Below are positions 44,951-54,197 of a stretch of DNA of 64,000 bases, piece by piece. Each line of letters opens with the position of its first letter. Position 1 is the stretch's first letter. Source of the DNA: Methanocalculus natronophilus. GTDB taxonomy: Archaea > Halobacteriota > Methanomicrobia > Methanomicrobiales > Methanocorpusculaceae. The stretch lies in assembly GCF_038751955.1 (NCBI RefSeq), contig NZ_JBCEXH010000001.1, positions 80,300 through 144,299 on the forward strand, written 5' to 3'. The notes under the pieces were generated by a model. The model was not told where the DNA came from. It did not search any database and worked only from the letters and a program-made list of their open reading frames with translations. Position numbers and translations under genes: made by a program.

Positions 44951-45688
44951 CTATCCGATATAGGAGAGATCTTCCTGCTCACGGACCTCTTCGGACTCTT
45001 TCAGCTTCTCAAGCGCGCCCTCAAGCTCTTCAGCCGTCTCCTGGAGCCGTGAGGGATCAATCTCCAGCCCGAGGAGCTGCGAGAGCACGGTGAGAACAGA
45101 GCCTGCACTGATTGGATCAACAAGGTATCCGGAGGTCTCGCCAAGAAGAGCGATTCCTTCCATGCCCCGGCGTGAACCAAGGCCAAGAAGGAGACCGGCA
45201 GCACCGATGATCCCGCCTGGAGGTTCATCACGGATGAAGACCGCGCCTGCATTCTCGGCCTCTTCCAGAAGGCCGGGTGAACCTGCGGCACAGAGCACCC
45301 GTGGCTCCTCAACAAGCCTCCCGACACCATAGCCCCCGAGAGTATAGATCCGCTTCACCCCAAACCGTTCTGCAAGATCGAGGTACGTCTCAGTGAGGAT
45401 ATAGTGGCCTTCAGGAGAGGTGCTCTGGCAGTCTCCTGTCAGCAGAAGAACCGGAGGATCTGTTGCCACATGGTAGAGTTCGTTCTTTGGGAGCCTGGCA
45501 ACACCCTCATTATCCACAAAGACCTGTGGAGGGAAGTGATACGAGACGATCTCGCCCAGGTACTCGCCTTCAAGCTCATCAACAATATGATCAGCGACAA
45601 GCTTGCCAACATGACCAACTCCCGGCAGCCCTTCGATCAGGATCGGGGCTGCATACTTCTCAGGATCATCTACTGTAAGTGTTACCAT
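44951..45688 (-). CDS. PAC2-family (proteasome assembly chaperone-like) protein
   Basis: 245 residues. The PAC2 fold is marked by ILIEGLPGVGHVGKLVADHI near the N-terminus, YTLGGYGVGRLVEEPRV in the middle and GLLLGLGSRRGMEGIALLGET, then a charged C-terminal coiled coil. Its function in archaea is unproven; homologues are linked to proteasome assembly. The ATG at 45688 overlaps the nop10 stop (TAATG); an ATG at 45700 is also possible. Further upstream extension would read through nop10 in the wrong frame. Confidence 0.85.
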   Translation of the reverse strand: MVTLTVDDPEKYAAPILIEGLPGVGHVGKLVADHIVDELEGEYLGEIVSYHFPPQVFVDNEGVARLPKNELYHVATDPPVLLLTGDCQSTSPEGHYILTETYLDLAERFGVKRIYTLGGYGVGRLVEEPRVLCAAGSPGLLEEAENAGAVFIRDEPPGGIIGAAGLLLGLGSRRGMEGIALLGETSGYLVDPISAGSVLTVLSQLLGLEIDPSRLQETAEELEGALEKLKESEEVREQEDLSYIG

Positions 45689-45849
45689 TACCGGATCCAT
45701 TCCTTCATCATCCTCCTGTATCGGCCGTACCGATCCTGTGGTGAGAAACGTGGGGGATGGACACTCCGTGTTGAGCCTCCGCAGACGCTGCATTGATCTG
45801 AAAGAGTGATAGTGCCATCCACCGGGCACTCCCGTATCCGGCCTTTCAT
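45688..45849 (-). CDS. nop10: Ribosome biogenesis protein Nop10
   Basis: A 53-residue component of the H/ACA pseudouridylation RNP. The reading is MKGRIRECPVDG, then SDQCSVCGG, then HPPRFSPQDRYGRYRR, which matches the family signature. The zinc ribbon has C8, C20 and C23 but Asp at the second position (CPVD). It lies 10 bp after aIF2-alpha and runs into the PAC2 gene, the standard archaeal order. It was found by reading the minus strand directly and is below common size cut-offs. Confidence 0.95.
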   Translation of the reverse strand: MKGRIRECPVDGTITLSDQCSVCGGSTRSVHPPRFSPQDRYGRYRRMMKEWIR

Positions 45850-45859
45850 AAATACCGGA

Positions 45860-46633
45860 TTATTTCTGTTTCCGGATCAGCTTTCCGGTTCCGCCTGCCC
45901 GCTCGACAACACCAATGGTATTTGCAGCAACCTTCTCGATCGCCTTCTCGGCCACCTTGTAATCAGGAGCGGTGACCTTGATCTGGTACCGTGGAGCACC
46001 AAGGTAGGTGATTTCAACCTCAACACCAGGCAGTTTTGTCTCAGCACTCCTGAGTGCGCGCCTGATGACGTTGACCCCATCGGGCTTGTCTGACATCATA
46101 TCGATGATGCCTGAGATCATCACCTTCTGGACCTTGACATTATCATGTGCAACCTCAACCAGCGCCTTTACAGCAGATTCGGGCAGATCGAAGCGGCTTG
46201 TTATCTCATCGCCCATCACGACAAGATCCTCAAAGAACGGATAGAGCATGGCATATTCAGAGTGAAGTATCTCGGTGATCCGTGCGGGATCGACACCGGA
46301 AGCCTCACTCGCAAACCCTATCCATTTCTGGGCCTTCTGCTCGTTCTTCCACTCCTGGATCTTCTCGCGACGCTGGTGATCGTTTACATCCTTTAATGAG
46401 AGGTCGATATGCCCACGGGAAGTATCGACGTGAAGGACCTTACAGACAACTTTCTGTCCTTCACGGATATAGTCACGGATATATTTTATCCATCCACGCG
46501 CAATCTCGGAGATCGGGATGAGACCCGGACGTGCACCATATTCGTCCAGGGTCACAAACGCTGCAAAGTCCTTGACATCAACAACTGTGCAGACGACCAG
46601 TTCTCCATCCTCGGGCCAGTTCCTCTCACTCAT
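45860..46633 (-). CDS. Translation initiation factor aIF2 subunit alpha
   Basis: 257 residues. N-terminal S1 domain (GELVVCTVVDVKDFAAFVTL, then GLIPISEIARGWIKYI with the basic WIKYIRDY loop and the GHIDLSLKDV strand), helical middle domain and C-terminal alpha/beta domain. Part of the heterotrimer that brings initiator tRNA to the ribosome. The ATG at 46633 is preferred to a TTG 15 bp upstream because GTGAGT precedes it and the protein then has normal length. Confidence 0.95.
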   Translation of the reverse strand: MSERNWPEDGELVVCTVVDVKDFAAFVTLDEYGARPGLIPISEIARGWIKYIRDYIREGQKVVCKVLHVDTSRGHIDLSLKDVNDHQRREKIQEWKNEQKAQKWIGFASEASGVDPARITEILHSEYAMLYPFFEDLVVMGDEITSRFDLPESAVKALVEVAHDNVKVQKVMISGIIDMMSDKPDGVNVIRRALRSAETKLPGVEVEITYLGAPRYQIKVTAPDYKVAEKAIEKVAANTIGVVERAGGTGKLIRKQK

Positions 46634-46640
46634 CAGATAC

Positions 46641-46829
46641 TCACTCAAATGCAGTTACGATCTCAGCCTTTATCAGTGCTTTGCCGCCGGTTGTTTCTGC
46701 CAGGACATGCCCGCAGACGATACAGTCAACAGCAGTGCTTGCTTTCTCAAAGACTACCTGTTCATTCTCGCAGTCAGGGCATTTTACCCTGACAAACCTG
46801 CTCCGGGTTTCACGGTTTAACTGAACCAT
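46641..46829 (-). CDS. rps27e: Small ribosomal subunit protein eS27
   Basis: A 62-residue zinc-ribbon ribosomal protein: [17 protein letters not shown] and [11 protein letters not shown] give the four cysteines. The ATG at 46829 gives the expected start [12 protein letters not shown]; any earlier in-frame start would run into rpl44e. It lies between rpl44e and aIF2-alpha. Confidence 0.95.
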   Translation of the reverse strand: MVQLNRETRSRFVRVKCPDCENEQVVFEKASTAVDCIVCGHVLAETTGGKALIKAEIVTAFE

Positions 46830-46837
46830 TCTATCAC

Positions 46838-47116
46838 TCACTCCGTCAGTTCGAACTTGGCGATGCGGTACCCCTTTCGGAGGTGGGCTTTCTTGCATGT
46901 GCCGCAACGGTACCTGACATTGATCTTCTTGGTTGGCTTGTCGCCACCAGGAACCTTGTTGAACTTGCCCATATTCCCAACAGTTGACCTGCGTGCCTTC
47001 TGCCGGTCGATCCAGTGAAGACCCGTGGTTTTACCCTTCTTCACTTTCTCGATCTCATGTTCTGTGTGTGTCCTGCAGAACGGACAATATGTATTAAATT
47101 TGCCTGGTCTTTTCAT
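46838..47116 (-). CDS. rpl44e: Large ribosomal subunit protein eL42 (L44e)
   Basis: A 92-residue zinc-ribbon protein near the E site of the large subunit: [12 protein letters not shown] and RCGTCKKAH carry the zinc cysteines, and the family core [15 protein letters not shown] is intact. It is first in the L44e-S27e-aIF2alpha-Nop10-PAC2 operon, 37 bp after the GINS gene. Confidence 0.96.
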   Translation of the reverse strand: MKRPGKFNTYCPFCRTHTEHEIEKVKKGKTTGLHWIDRQKARRSTVGNMGKFNKVPGGDKPTKKINVRYRCGTCKKAHLRKGYRIAKFELTE

Positions 47117-47153
47117 GAAAAATTCCTCTTTTTCCGGAACCCGAATACCATAT

Positions 47154-47768
47154 TTATTTGCGAATCCTTATATTTAAGGCTATGTTGCGGTCACAGAGGA
47201 CCTTCGCATTGGGGGATGGGATAAAGACGACATCCTCGTTCTCAAGCATATATGTCCTGCCATCATATCCCATGAACGGCTCGACTGCTTCCATGAGCCG
47301 GATAGCCATCAGGCCATGCGACGAATCATCGTCTGCAGCCTCCACCCGGTCTTCAGATGGGGTTTCGAAGACCAGTTTTTCTGTTCGTGTCCGCTGATCG
47401 ATCAGGCTTCCTCTTGCTGTCGAGACGGCACCGGAGACGGCATCAAAGAGAGCCTGCTCCTCGGGAACCATCATCCGCTTCACCTCGCGATCGATTGTGT
47501 CGCCATTGCCCTTTGCCATTGCAAGCTCAATGATCCTGCCGGTTCTGATTACAAAGATCTCCTGAATATATGATTTGAAACTCTCTATCTGCCGGATCAT
47601 ATCCTGTGACCGGTCCGAGAGGGGATCACCGGAATCATAGAGTTCACGGTACATCCGTTCAATCTCATCATGCACCTTCCGGTAGAGATCCGGTGGGATC
47701 TCAGTCAGCGTCCCGCTTGCCCTCTCCTCAAAGAGAATGGATCGGATCCGATCAAAGGTTATACTCAA
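47154..47768 (-). CDS. GINS complex subunit (Gins15/51 type)
   Basis: Component of the archaeal CMG-like replicative helicase complex. The 204 residues have the helical A domain ([38 protein letters not shown] with the RKI-type RTGRIIELA) and a small C-terminal B domain ([19 protein letters not shown]). No ATG is available near the N-terminus; the start is TTG 47768, overlapping the PriS stop (TTGA) with GGGGGATGG upstream. Coupling to primase supports the call. Confidence 0.88.
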   Translation of the reverse strand: MSITFDRIRSILFEERASGTLTEIPPDLYRKVHDEIERMYRELYDSGDPLSDRSQDMIRQIESFKSYIQEIFVIRTGRIIELAMAKGNGDTIDREVKRMMVPEEQALFDAVSGAVSTARGSLIDQRTRTEKLVFETPSEDRVEAADDDSSHGLMAIRLMEAVEPFMGYDGRTYMLENEDVVFIPSPNAKVLCDRNIALNIRIRK

Positions 47769-48922
47769 TTTCCATCCCCCACCAGCTCTGCTATCCCGCG
47801 GCCGCAGAGAAAGACCGCAAGTGCCTCGGGAACAGTGTTTGTACCTTTTGATATCGTATAACTACTCCCAAGCATTGGCATTGATGTCTCAAAAGATGAT
47901 TCGATACGGACGGGACGATCAGAGAAGACAACGGCATCGATGAGGGGATCAAACTCATCGATCTCACGGACTGCAAGCGGCGTCACCCGGAGCCCGCTTC
48001 CCCCGTGGAGAGATGACGGGTGGCGGATAAGCCGTTTGATATCGGTTGTCACCGGCTCATCCGCAAGCGCTGCGCGGTCTGCAATCTCCTGGGAAAGGAG
48101 GCTGTCCTGGTCAGAAGCCATTGAGAGAATGACCGGATCATGAATGCAGGATCCAAACTCACCGTACTCAAGCGACTGGATAAGACCGGGAAGCCGTTTT
48201 ATGAATTTTTCCGCACCATCCTTTGAGACCCCCGCAACAGAGGAGATGAGACGTGCCTGGTCATCACGGGGAAGGGACTGGAGGTGGGTCAGTGTTGCAC
48301 GGAGCGCATTTTTTGCCCTGAGCCTCCAGCCGCGATCAGGCCGTTTTGCATCTGCAAGGACAGCCGGCAGAAAGAGGCCTGTCCCACAGACATAATCTGC
48401 CAGTTCCCGCCGCTCAGCACTCTTCCATGACCGCATCGCAAGCGAATGGAGATGAATATGATACCCCCTTCCTCCTGAGAAGACCACCGACAGTTCACGG
48501 TTTGCATCGATTCCGCATTCATTGCTGAGCATGGAGATGAGTTTCAGAAGTTCTGTCTTGACACGTGCAAGCATCTGGTCATAGGGTCCGCGCATGATAT
48601 GATCGGCATCAAGATCGAAGATGAGATCCGCACCGCTCCATCCCTTCTCCTCCATTGTCGGTGCAGCCGGGTGTTCATAATAGGCAGTCGAATAGAAGAC
48701 ATGGGCGGGTGTCATCGACCGGAGGTACGAGTAGAGATCCTCCGGGCCTGGAAAAGAAAGATGGCGCCGCATACCAGGTGTGCTTTTTGTTCCAAAGAAC
48801 ATGAAACCCCACTCCCGTGAGTCGAGCGCCTCCGGTACGCGGAGAGGTGCTGTCATCCTGATTCTCCCGGAATAGTAATCAGAGAACCGGTTCCTGAGAA
48901 ACTCTATTGTTGCGGGCTTCAT
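47765..48922 (-). CDS. priS: DNA primase small (catalytic) subunit
   Basis: 385 residues. Archaeal/eukaryotic primase with the catalytic Asp pair in LIFDLDADHI (D103, D105) and SGGRGYHIHLHS. It makes RNA or DNA primers together with PriL, whose gene is not in the window. ATG 48922 overlaps the ELP3 stop by 4 bp. Confidence 0.94.
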   Translation of the reverse strand: MKPATIEFLRNRFSDYYSGRIRMTAPLRVPEALDSREWGFMFFGTKSTPGMRRHLSFPGPEDLYSYLRSMTPAHVFYSTAYYEHPAAPTMEEKGWSGADLIFDLDADHIMRGPYDQMLARVKTELLKLISMLSNECGIDANRELSVVFSGGRGYHIHLHSLAMRSWKSAERRELADYVCGTGLFLPAVLADAKRPDRGWRLRAKNALRATLTHLQSLPRDDQARLISSVAGVSKDGAEKFIKRLPGLIQSLEYGEFGSCIHDPVILSMASDQDSLLSQEIADRAALADEPVTTDIKRLIRHPSSLHGGSGLRVTPLAVREIDEFDPLIDAVVFSDRPVRIESSFETSMPMLGSSYTISKGTNTVPEALAVFLCGRGIAELVGDGN

Positions 48923-50487
48923 GAGAGTTGTTTCACCATATATGGACCTGCTCGCAGATATCCCTGCTTACGGTAATAGGGGCGGACACCGATGCCGCTC
49001 ATCACCGCAATCCTGTCATACCCGGCTTCAGACGCGATCTCCTCTGCTCTCCTGAGAAGCATCCTCCCATAGGAGCGGTGCTGCATCTCGGCTCCATGAG
49101 GTTCCTGCTCAAGCGGCACAATCTGGCCATAGACATGCAGCTCACGGATGAGAGCAGCACCATCCAGTTCCGGTGAGAAGACCGACCCCGGGAACCGGAG
49201 ACGGACAAACCCGATCAGGGAGTCCCCCGCTTCTGCCTGGATAAAGAACTCAGTGCCCCCGCAGGCATCATAGGATACAACCCGTATCTCACCCTCACCG
49301 GGATCCGGACTCCGCCCAATCTCCCTGCACCTGATGCACCGGCATCGCCTTCCAAGGCTCTCCAGGTGCGCCTGCGCCAGCTGCCGGAAGTTTCCATGCC
49401 GTGACCCGGCAACAATCAGCCGTGCCGGAAATTCACGCTGGACACGCTGAAGCCGGGTATATTCCGGGAGCTGCGCTTTTGCATAGGCAACCTGGGAGAT
49501 CAGCTCCTCCTCAGTATATGGCCTGTACTCCCCACGGTTGTAGAGATCTTCGATCTCTGAACCCGGGGTGACAAGCGTTGGATAGATCTTCAGAAAATCA
49601 GGTTGAAAGGACGGATCCGAGAAGAGCGTCCGAAATACCTCTTCATCGGTCTTTCTATCGCTTCCCGGAAGGTTTGGCATCATGTGGAACCCGATTTTGA
49701 GGCCGGCGTCCCGTGCAAGGCAGTTTGCCGCTATGGTATCGGCAACAGAATGGCCACGCCGGTTATAGTCGAGTATACTATCGTTTAGATGCTGGATCCC
49801 AAGCTCAACCTTTGTGACGCCAAGGGAGAGCATCCGTTCGATATGTTCTCTCCTGCACCAGTCCGGGCGTGTCTCAAATGTTATCCCGATACAGCGGACA
49901 CGGGAGGACTCGTTTGCCGCTGCAGCTTCCAGGAAGCTGCAATCTTTTTTTCCCTGATCCGGAAAGTCGTTCATGGCACAGAGAGAGGAGGTAACAACCC
50001 ACTCCTGGTATGCAGGATCACGGGCAGTGATCGTTCCACCCATCACGATCAGCTCGGCCTTATCGACATGATGGCCCAGTTCATAAAACTGAAAGAGGCG
50101 TGCCTGTACCTGGGCATAGGGATCATACCCATGCTCCCGCCCCCGGAGTGCCGCAGGCTCTTCACCCGTATAGCTCTGCGGGGAGGCAAACGGATGATCC
50201 GGGCCTCCCGGGCAGGGCAGGCAGATGCCATGCGGGCAGGGGTGCGGAGAGGTCATCACCGCAACGGGTGCCACCCCGGAGAGCGTTCGGGTTGGCTTGA
50301 CGACAAGGATATTGCGAAGCTGCTCACGCTCATGGGGTTCTGCACATGCCAGAATAGCAGAGTTTTTCGGAAAGACCGCAAGCCTGTAGCGGCGACAGAC
50401 AGCCTGCTTGATCTTCTGGATATCTTCGGGAGAATCAGTAGAAGAGAGCCGGGAAATTATTTCCCGGTAAGCAGTGTATTCGTCCAT
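48919..50487 (-). CDS. elp3: Elp3-type tRNA uridine(34) acetyltransferase/radical SAM enzyme
   Basis: 522 residues. Radical SAM domain with the cluster motif CPHGICLPC (C84, C89, C92), TFETRPDWC and LGIQHLNDSILDYNRRGHS. A C-terminal GNAT domain follows, with SGIGVRPYYRKQGY. Elp3 modifies the wobble uridine of tRNAs (cm5U-type). It is followed by overlapping priS and GINS. Confidence 0.94.
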   Translation of the reverse strand: MDEYTAYREIISRLSSTDSPEDIQKIKQAVCRRYRLAVFPKNSAILACAEPHEREQLRNILVVKPTRTLSGVAPVAVMTSPHPCPHGICLPCPGGPDHPFASPQSYTGEEPAALRGREHGYDPYAQVQARLFQFYELGHHVDKAELIVMGGTITARDPAYQEWVVTSSLCAMNDFPDQGKKDCSFLEAAAANESSRVRCIGITFETRPDWCRREHIERMLSLGVTKVELGIQHLNDSILDYNRRGHSVADTIAANCLARDAGLKIGFHMMPNLPGSDRKTDEEVFRTLFSDPSFQPDFLKIYPTLVTPGSEIEDLYNRGEYRPYTEEELISQVAYAKAQLPEYTRLQRVQREFPARLIVAGSRHGNFRQLAQAHLESLGRRCRCIRCREIGRSPDPGEGEIRVVSYDACGGTEFFIQAEAGDSLIGFVRLRFPGSVFSPELDGAALIRELHVYGQIVPLEQEPHGAEMQHRSYGRMLLRRAEEIASEAGYDRIAVMSGIGVRPYYRKQGYLRAGPYMVKQLS

Positions 50488-50494
50488 GTAAGGG

Positions 50495-50761
50495 TCAGGG
50501 TTTTACCGCGATGGGAAAAGAGGTTTTTCCCTGGTATTCCGGGGATAATTGTCCGGAGTGTGAATGAAGTCTCTCAACAATCTCATCAGCCAATGTAAGA
50601 AGAGCCTCTTTGTGGGAGTTTTTGTTTTTGTGGATATGAACGGGAGAGATGAGGAGAGAGTCGTATTTGTTTGTTGAAACAGCGTCACCGGTTACGGTCT
50701 CGTAATATTTTTTTACGGTGACCATAAGCATATGGAGATGTATAAGTTCTTCTTTCTGCAC
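50495..50761 (-). CDS. UPF0058-family protein
   Basis: An 88-residue protein of an archaeal family of unknown function. The family pattern is clear: QKEELIHLHMLMVTVKKYY at the start and SPVHIHKNKNSHKEA in the middle. I chose GTG 50761 because AAAGGTGAT lies 4 nt upstream, and the resulting N-terminus matches the family; upstream ATGs precede this site. It lies 7 bp before ELP3 on the same strand. Confidence 0.85.
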   Translation of the reverse strand: MQKEELIHLHMLMVTVKKYYETVTGDAVSTNKYDSLLISPVHIHKNKNSHKEALLTLADEIVERLHSHSGQLSPEYQGKTSFPIAVKP

Positions 50762-50811
50762 CCTATCACCTTTGACAGAAGACTCTCTAATGAGTATCAT
50801 GATATAATTTA

Positions 50812-51690
50812 TTGGCGATCTTTATATTCCAATTCACGCGCATACCCGGTACAATCATTGGCTCGGCAATTGGGGACGCAATGGGTGCGCCCTTTGAAGG
50901 AAGCGATTTTGTCGCACAAATACCTGAAAGAATGGCTTCTGGGGGCCCTTTCTCGACCCGAAAAGGCGAGTACACAGACGATACGCACCAGATGATCGCG
51001 CTTGCCAGGACACTTGCCACATGCCGCGGTTTCGAGGCAGCTGATTTTCTTCACCGCCTGGTAGAGATCTATCTCCTGCATCCCGAGTATTTCGGGCCGA
51101 CGAGCAGCGCTGTTCTCAAAGCAGTCGTACGCGGTGTTGATCCGGCAAAAGCAAGAGAGAGCGTGCCAAAAGAGAGCAGATCAAACGGGGCGGTGATGCG
51201 GGGAGCGCCGCTTGGGATCTTTTACCGTCCGCCTGATGTGGTGCTTATGAGCTCCATTGCAGCTGCAGTCACCCATACACACCCGGTTGCAATCGCCTGT
51301 TCCACAACGGTGAACCATATGATCTCGATCCTCTGCCGCGGCGGTACACGGGAGGAGGCGTTCTTTCATGCACTTGAATCATGTACAAGCCCTGAGGTGA
51401 GGAGGAGGCTGGCCCGCCTCTCCAGCACCCCGCTTGTTCCCTCACTGGATGCACTTGACACAACCCATGCCGCTGTCACCTGCTGGATGGAAGAGCCGAC
51501 ATATCCAAAGATGATACAGAGGGCAATAGCACTTGGCGGAGACACCGACACTGTTGCTGCGATCTGCGGCGCGCTCGGGGGGGCAACCTTTGGCCTTGCC
51601 GGGATACCTGGAGTCTGGATCGCAGATCTCGAGGGTGCAGAGGAACTCCTCCTGCTTGAAGAGAAGGTCTGGAATGCCGGGCAGAAGTAG
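50812..51690 (+). CDS. ADP-ribosylglycohydrolase (DraG-like) family protein
   Basis: About 292 residues from TTG 50812. It removes ADP-ribose from proteins or nucleic acids, or acts on related ADP-ribosyl compounds. Two-metal motifs are GSAIGDAMGAPFEG, YTDDTHQM and LGGDTDTVAAICGALGGA. No ATG or GTG lies ahead of the conserved N-terminus; the only in-frame standard-type start before it is TTG 50812. TTTATATT at 50820-50827 looks like a TATA box, which would place transcription start inside the first codons, so the true start may be a non-standard codon near 50842. Divergent from the UPF0058 gene. Confidence 0.82.
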   Translation: MAIFIFQFTRIPGTIIGSAIGDAMGAPFEGSDFVAQIPERMASGGPFSTRKGEYTDDTHQMIALARTLATCRGFEAADFLHRLVEIYLLHPEYFGPTSSAVLKAVVRGVDPAKARESVPKESRSNGAVMRGAPLGIFYRPPDVVLMSSIAAAVTHTHPVAIACSTTVNHMISILCRGGTREEAFFHALESCTSPEVRRRLARLSSTPLVPSLDALDTTHAAVTCWMEEPTYPKMIQRAIALGGDTDTVAAICGALGGATFGLAGIPGVWIADLEGAEELLLLEEKVWNAGQK

Positions 51691-51800
51691 GCAGTAATGT
51701 ACCAGTCTGGTCTGTTGCGAGGGTTTTGGATCTGCCCAAAAAAAATGAATTCGGAGACGGGAACGGGAGGAGGCGGTCCTGGGTATTGTGAATAAAGTGG

Positions 51801-52250
51801 CTAGAGGGGGCGGATCTCCACCAGCTTGAGATTGCGCCTTCCCCGCAGGCATTCATCAGGTGCATTCCCAAGCACCTGCGTGATGGTGTATTTCTCCCCT
51901 TCATTTACCCCGTCCGGGTGGCAGAGATCATAGCTCCGGCAGTCTTCACGATTGCAGATATATTCATAGACAAAGCGGGAGTTTGGGATTGCCATCTCAC
52001 CTGCGATGAGCACCACAACCGGGGCATCCTCAACATCGACCACCCTGACATTGTCTGCAAAGACTGTGCAGGTATGGGTTGTCGGCCTGACACTGGTGAC
52101 CCGGTATTTTCTCCCTTCAACAAGCGTATGGCATGCTTTTTTGACTTTGCAGACCGTGCAGTCTTCAACAGCCCCGACATAGACAAACTCCATGCCTGGT
52201 TTTGCGAGTTTTGATCCAATGAGTGTAACCCGGTTTTTTGACTCAGCCAT
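51801..52250 (-). CDS. UPF0179-family protein
   Basis: 149 residues, family of unknown function found in euryarchaea. Conserved cysteine groups are visible: DCTVCKVKKACH near the N-terminus and CNREDCRSYDLCHPDG later, suggesting a metal or Fe-S site. ATG 52250 lies 5 bp after the G1P dehydrogenase stop on the same strand, so the two are co-transcribed. Confidence 0.85.
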   Translation of the reverse strand: MAESKNRVTLIGSKLAKPGMEFVYVGAVEDCTVCKVKKACHTLVEGRKYRVTSVRPTTHTCTVFADNVRVVDVEDAPVVVLIAGEMAIPNSRFVYEYICNREDCRSYDLCHPDGVNEGEKYTITQVLGNAPDECLRGRRNLKLVEIRPL

Positions 52251-52255
52251 ACCAA

Positions 52256-53335
52256 TCACTCCATATAGAGCATCCGGACAAGCGACGCAGCAGATTCAGC
52301 TGTGATGCCCATGTCAAAGATCGTAAAGCGCTCAGGACGTATCTCTTTTGCCCTCACCAGAGCTTCTGCAACCACAGTATCAGGAATACCCACGTCAGCA
52401 GGTGTGGTGGGAGCCCCAATCTTTCTCAGCGAGTCGCGGATTCCCCGCCAGTCCCCTCCATGAAGGTACATGGAGATGATTGTCCCGATCCCGCATGCTT
52501 CTCCATGGAGTATCTTTCCTTGTGCAAGCCCCTGCAATGCGTGGCCAAACTTGTGCTCCCCACCGCTTGCGGGACGGGATGATCCCGCGATACTCATCGC
52601 AACTCCAGACGATACCAGCGCTTTTGTGACAATCCATGCACTCTCCTCGGTGTTGGGCCTGATCAGGTGGGCATCATTTACCAGGATCTCAGCAGTCATC
52701 CTTGAAAGGGCGACTGCATATTCTGATACACGCTCACCACGAAGACGGCTGCTCAGCTCCCAGTCGAGGATTGCTGTATAGTTTGATATGATATCTGCGC
52801 ATCCTGAGGCAAGGAGCCGGTGAGGGGCTTCTGCGATGATGCCGGTATCAGCGATGACGGCAACCGGGGGATGGGCATCGAGCGAGGAACTCCCTTCTTC
52901 TGTCGGAACCGATGCCCGTGAAGAGGCGATCCCGTCATGAGAGGCGGCAGTCGGGATGCTGACAAACTGGCAGTCCAGGTTAAACGATGCAATCTTGGCG
53001 GAGTCAATAACACGGCCGCCTCCGACTGCGACAATGATATCAGCACCACCACCAGCCTCCTCAACCGACCTGATTGTTGCGGGATCGATCCGGTCTGTGA
53101 TAAAGGGTGTAATGTCAAAACGGCCTTCAAGGAGAGAAGCCACGCGTTTTCCGGCGGTGGCACTGGTTATCGGGCCGGAGAGGAGGAGGATGGAACTCCC
53201 AAGCGCCAGATCGTCAAGCACCCGCGGCACCTGGTCAAGGGCATCATGGCCGATGACGACATCCCGGGGCAGCTGCATCCATTTCGACTTATCAAAAACT
53301 TTATTCTTGAGTATCTTGAAGTTATCAGGGGCCAT
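52256..53335 (-). CDS. egsA: sn-glycerol-1-phosphate dehydrogenase
   Basis: Makes the archaeal lipid backbone sn-glycerol-1-phosphate from dihydroxyacetone phosphate. The 359 residues have the NAD(P)-binding VAVGGGRVIDSAK, SIPTAASHDGIASSRAS, and the zinc ligands in GCADIISNY, SGGEHKFGHAL and LHGEACGIGT. Starts at ATG 53335, 13 bp from the divergent DUF63 gene. Confidence 0.95.
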   Translation of the reverse strand: MAPDNFKILKNKVFDKSKWMQLPRDVVIGHDALDQVPRVLDDLALGSSILLLSGPITSATAGKRVASLLEGRFDITPFITDRIDPATIRSVEEAGGGADIIVAVGGGRVIDSAKIASFNLDCQFVSIPTAASHDGIASSRASVPTEEGSSSLDAHPPVAVIADTGIIAEAPHRLLASGCADIISNYTAILDWELSSRLRGERVSEYAVALSRMTAEILVNDAHLIRPNTEESAWIVTKALVSSGVAMSIAGSSRPASGGEHKFGHALQGLAQGKILHGEACGIGTIISMYLHGGDWRGIRDSLRKIGAPTTPADVGIPDTVVAEALVRAKEIRPERFTIFDMGITAESAASLVRMLYME

Positions 53336-53348
53336 TTGAGATCAAATC

Positions 53349-54197
53349 ATGATTAGTGACTTCATATACAAATATTACATTGATCCTATCCGGTATGGGG
53401 AGGCATATACCCTGGTTGACACCCTGACATATGCCCTAATTCTGATTATATCGGTCTTCCTCGTTTCCATGTGGCTAACCAAAAGAGGGATTGTGATCAA
53501 TGCGGATTTTGTAAAGGCAACAATCCCCTACGTTGTACTTGGCGGACTGATCCGTGTCATCGAGGATACCGGGATGATTCAATCCGATTACCGGTTCCTG
53601 CTGATTACACCCCTTATATTCTTCACAATCTTCTTTATAACAGTCATCTCGCTGCTCCTCTCGGGCCAGCTCGAAAAAGCCGGCTTTACGAAGAGCTATC
53701 TCACCCCATATGCCCTTCTCGGATCGCTCTACTCACTGGTTGCATTCTGCCTTCTCCTCTGGTGGGGGGTCACGCAGACAGTCGTTGACATCCCTGTCAT
53801 GGTGATCATCCTCGTCATGGCAGCCATGACGACCCTGGCAACGATTGCAGCCATCCGGTATCTCCTCAGGTGGGAGTATGTCAGCAATCCGCTCTATGGC
53901 ATTTTGATCTTTGGCCATCTCCTTGATGCAAGCGCAACAAGTTACGGGATTGATTTCCACCCGATACGGTATATTGAACAGCATGTCGTCGGCGCTGCAC
54001 TCATCGACTGGAGCGGAACGGCTTTTTCGATGTTCCCGCTCAAACTTGCCGTCCTCATCCCTGGAATTTATATTCTTGAGATGTACAGGAGGGAGAATGG
54101 CGATTCCGGGCTCTGGTATCTGCTGCTGCTTGCGATGATCGTTGTCGGGATGGCGCCTGGCATACGTGGCATGATGAGGATGGTGATCCATGTCTGA
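53349..54197 (+). CDS. DUF63-family integral membrane protein
   Basis: 282 residues with about seven or eight membrane helices. Family blocks are YVVLGGLIRVIEDTG, FGHLLDASATSYGIDF and the C-terminal GMAPGIRGMMRMV. Function unknown; DUF63 is confined to archaea. It overlaps the SpoIIM-like gene by 8 bp. Confidence 0.83.
   Translation: MISDFIYKYYIDPIRYGEAYTLVDTLTYALILIISVFLVSMWLTKRGIVINADFVKATIPYVVLGGLIRVIEDTGMIQSDYRFLLITPLIFFTIFFITVISLLLSGQLEKAGFTKSYLTPYALLGSLYSLVAFCLLLWWGVTQTVVDIPVMVIILVMAAMTTLATIAAIRYLLRWEYVSNPLYGILIFGHLLDASATSYGIDFHPIRYIEQHVVGAALIDWSGTAFSMFPLKLAVLIPGIYILEMYRRENGDSGLWYLLLLAMIVVGMAPGIRGMMRMVIHV

Noticed and set aside
45700-45829. N-terminal extension of the PAC2-family protein
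   Set aside because: This stretch encodes Nop10 in another frame with a full family signature, so the extension is a shadow.
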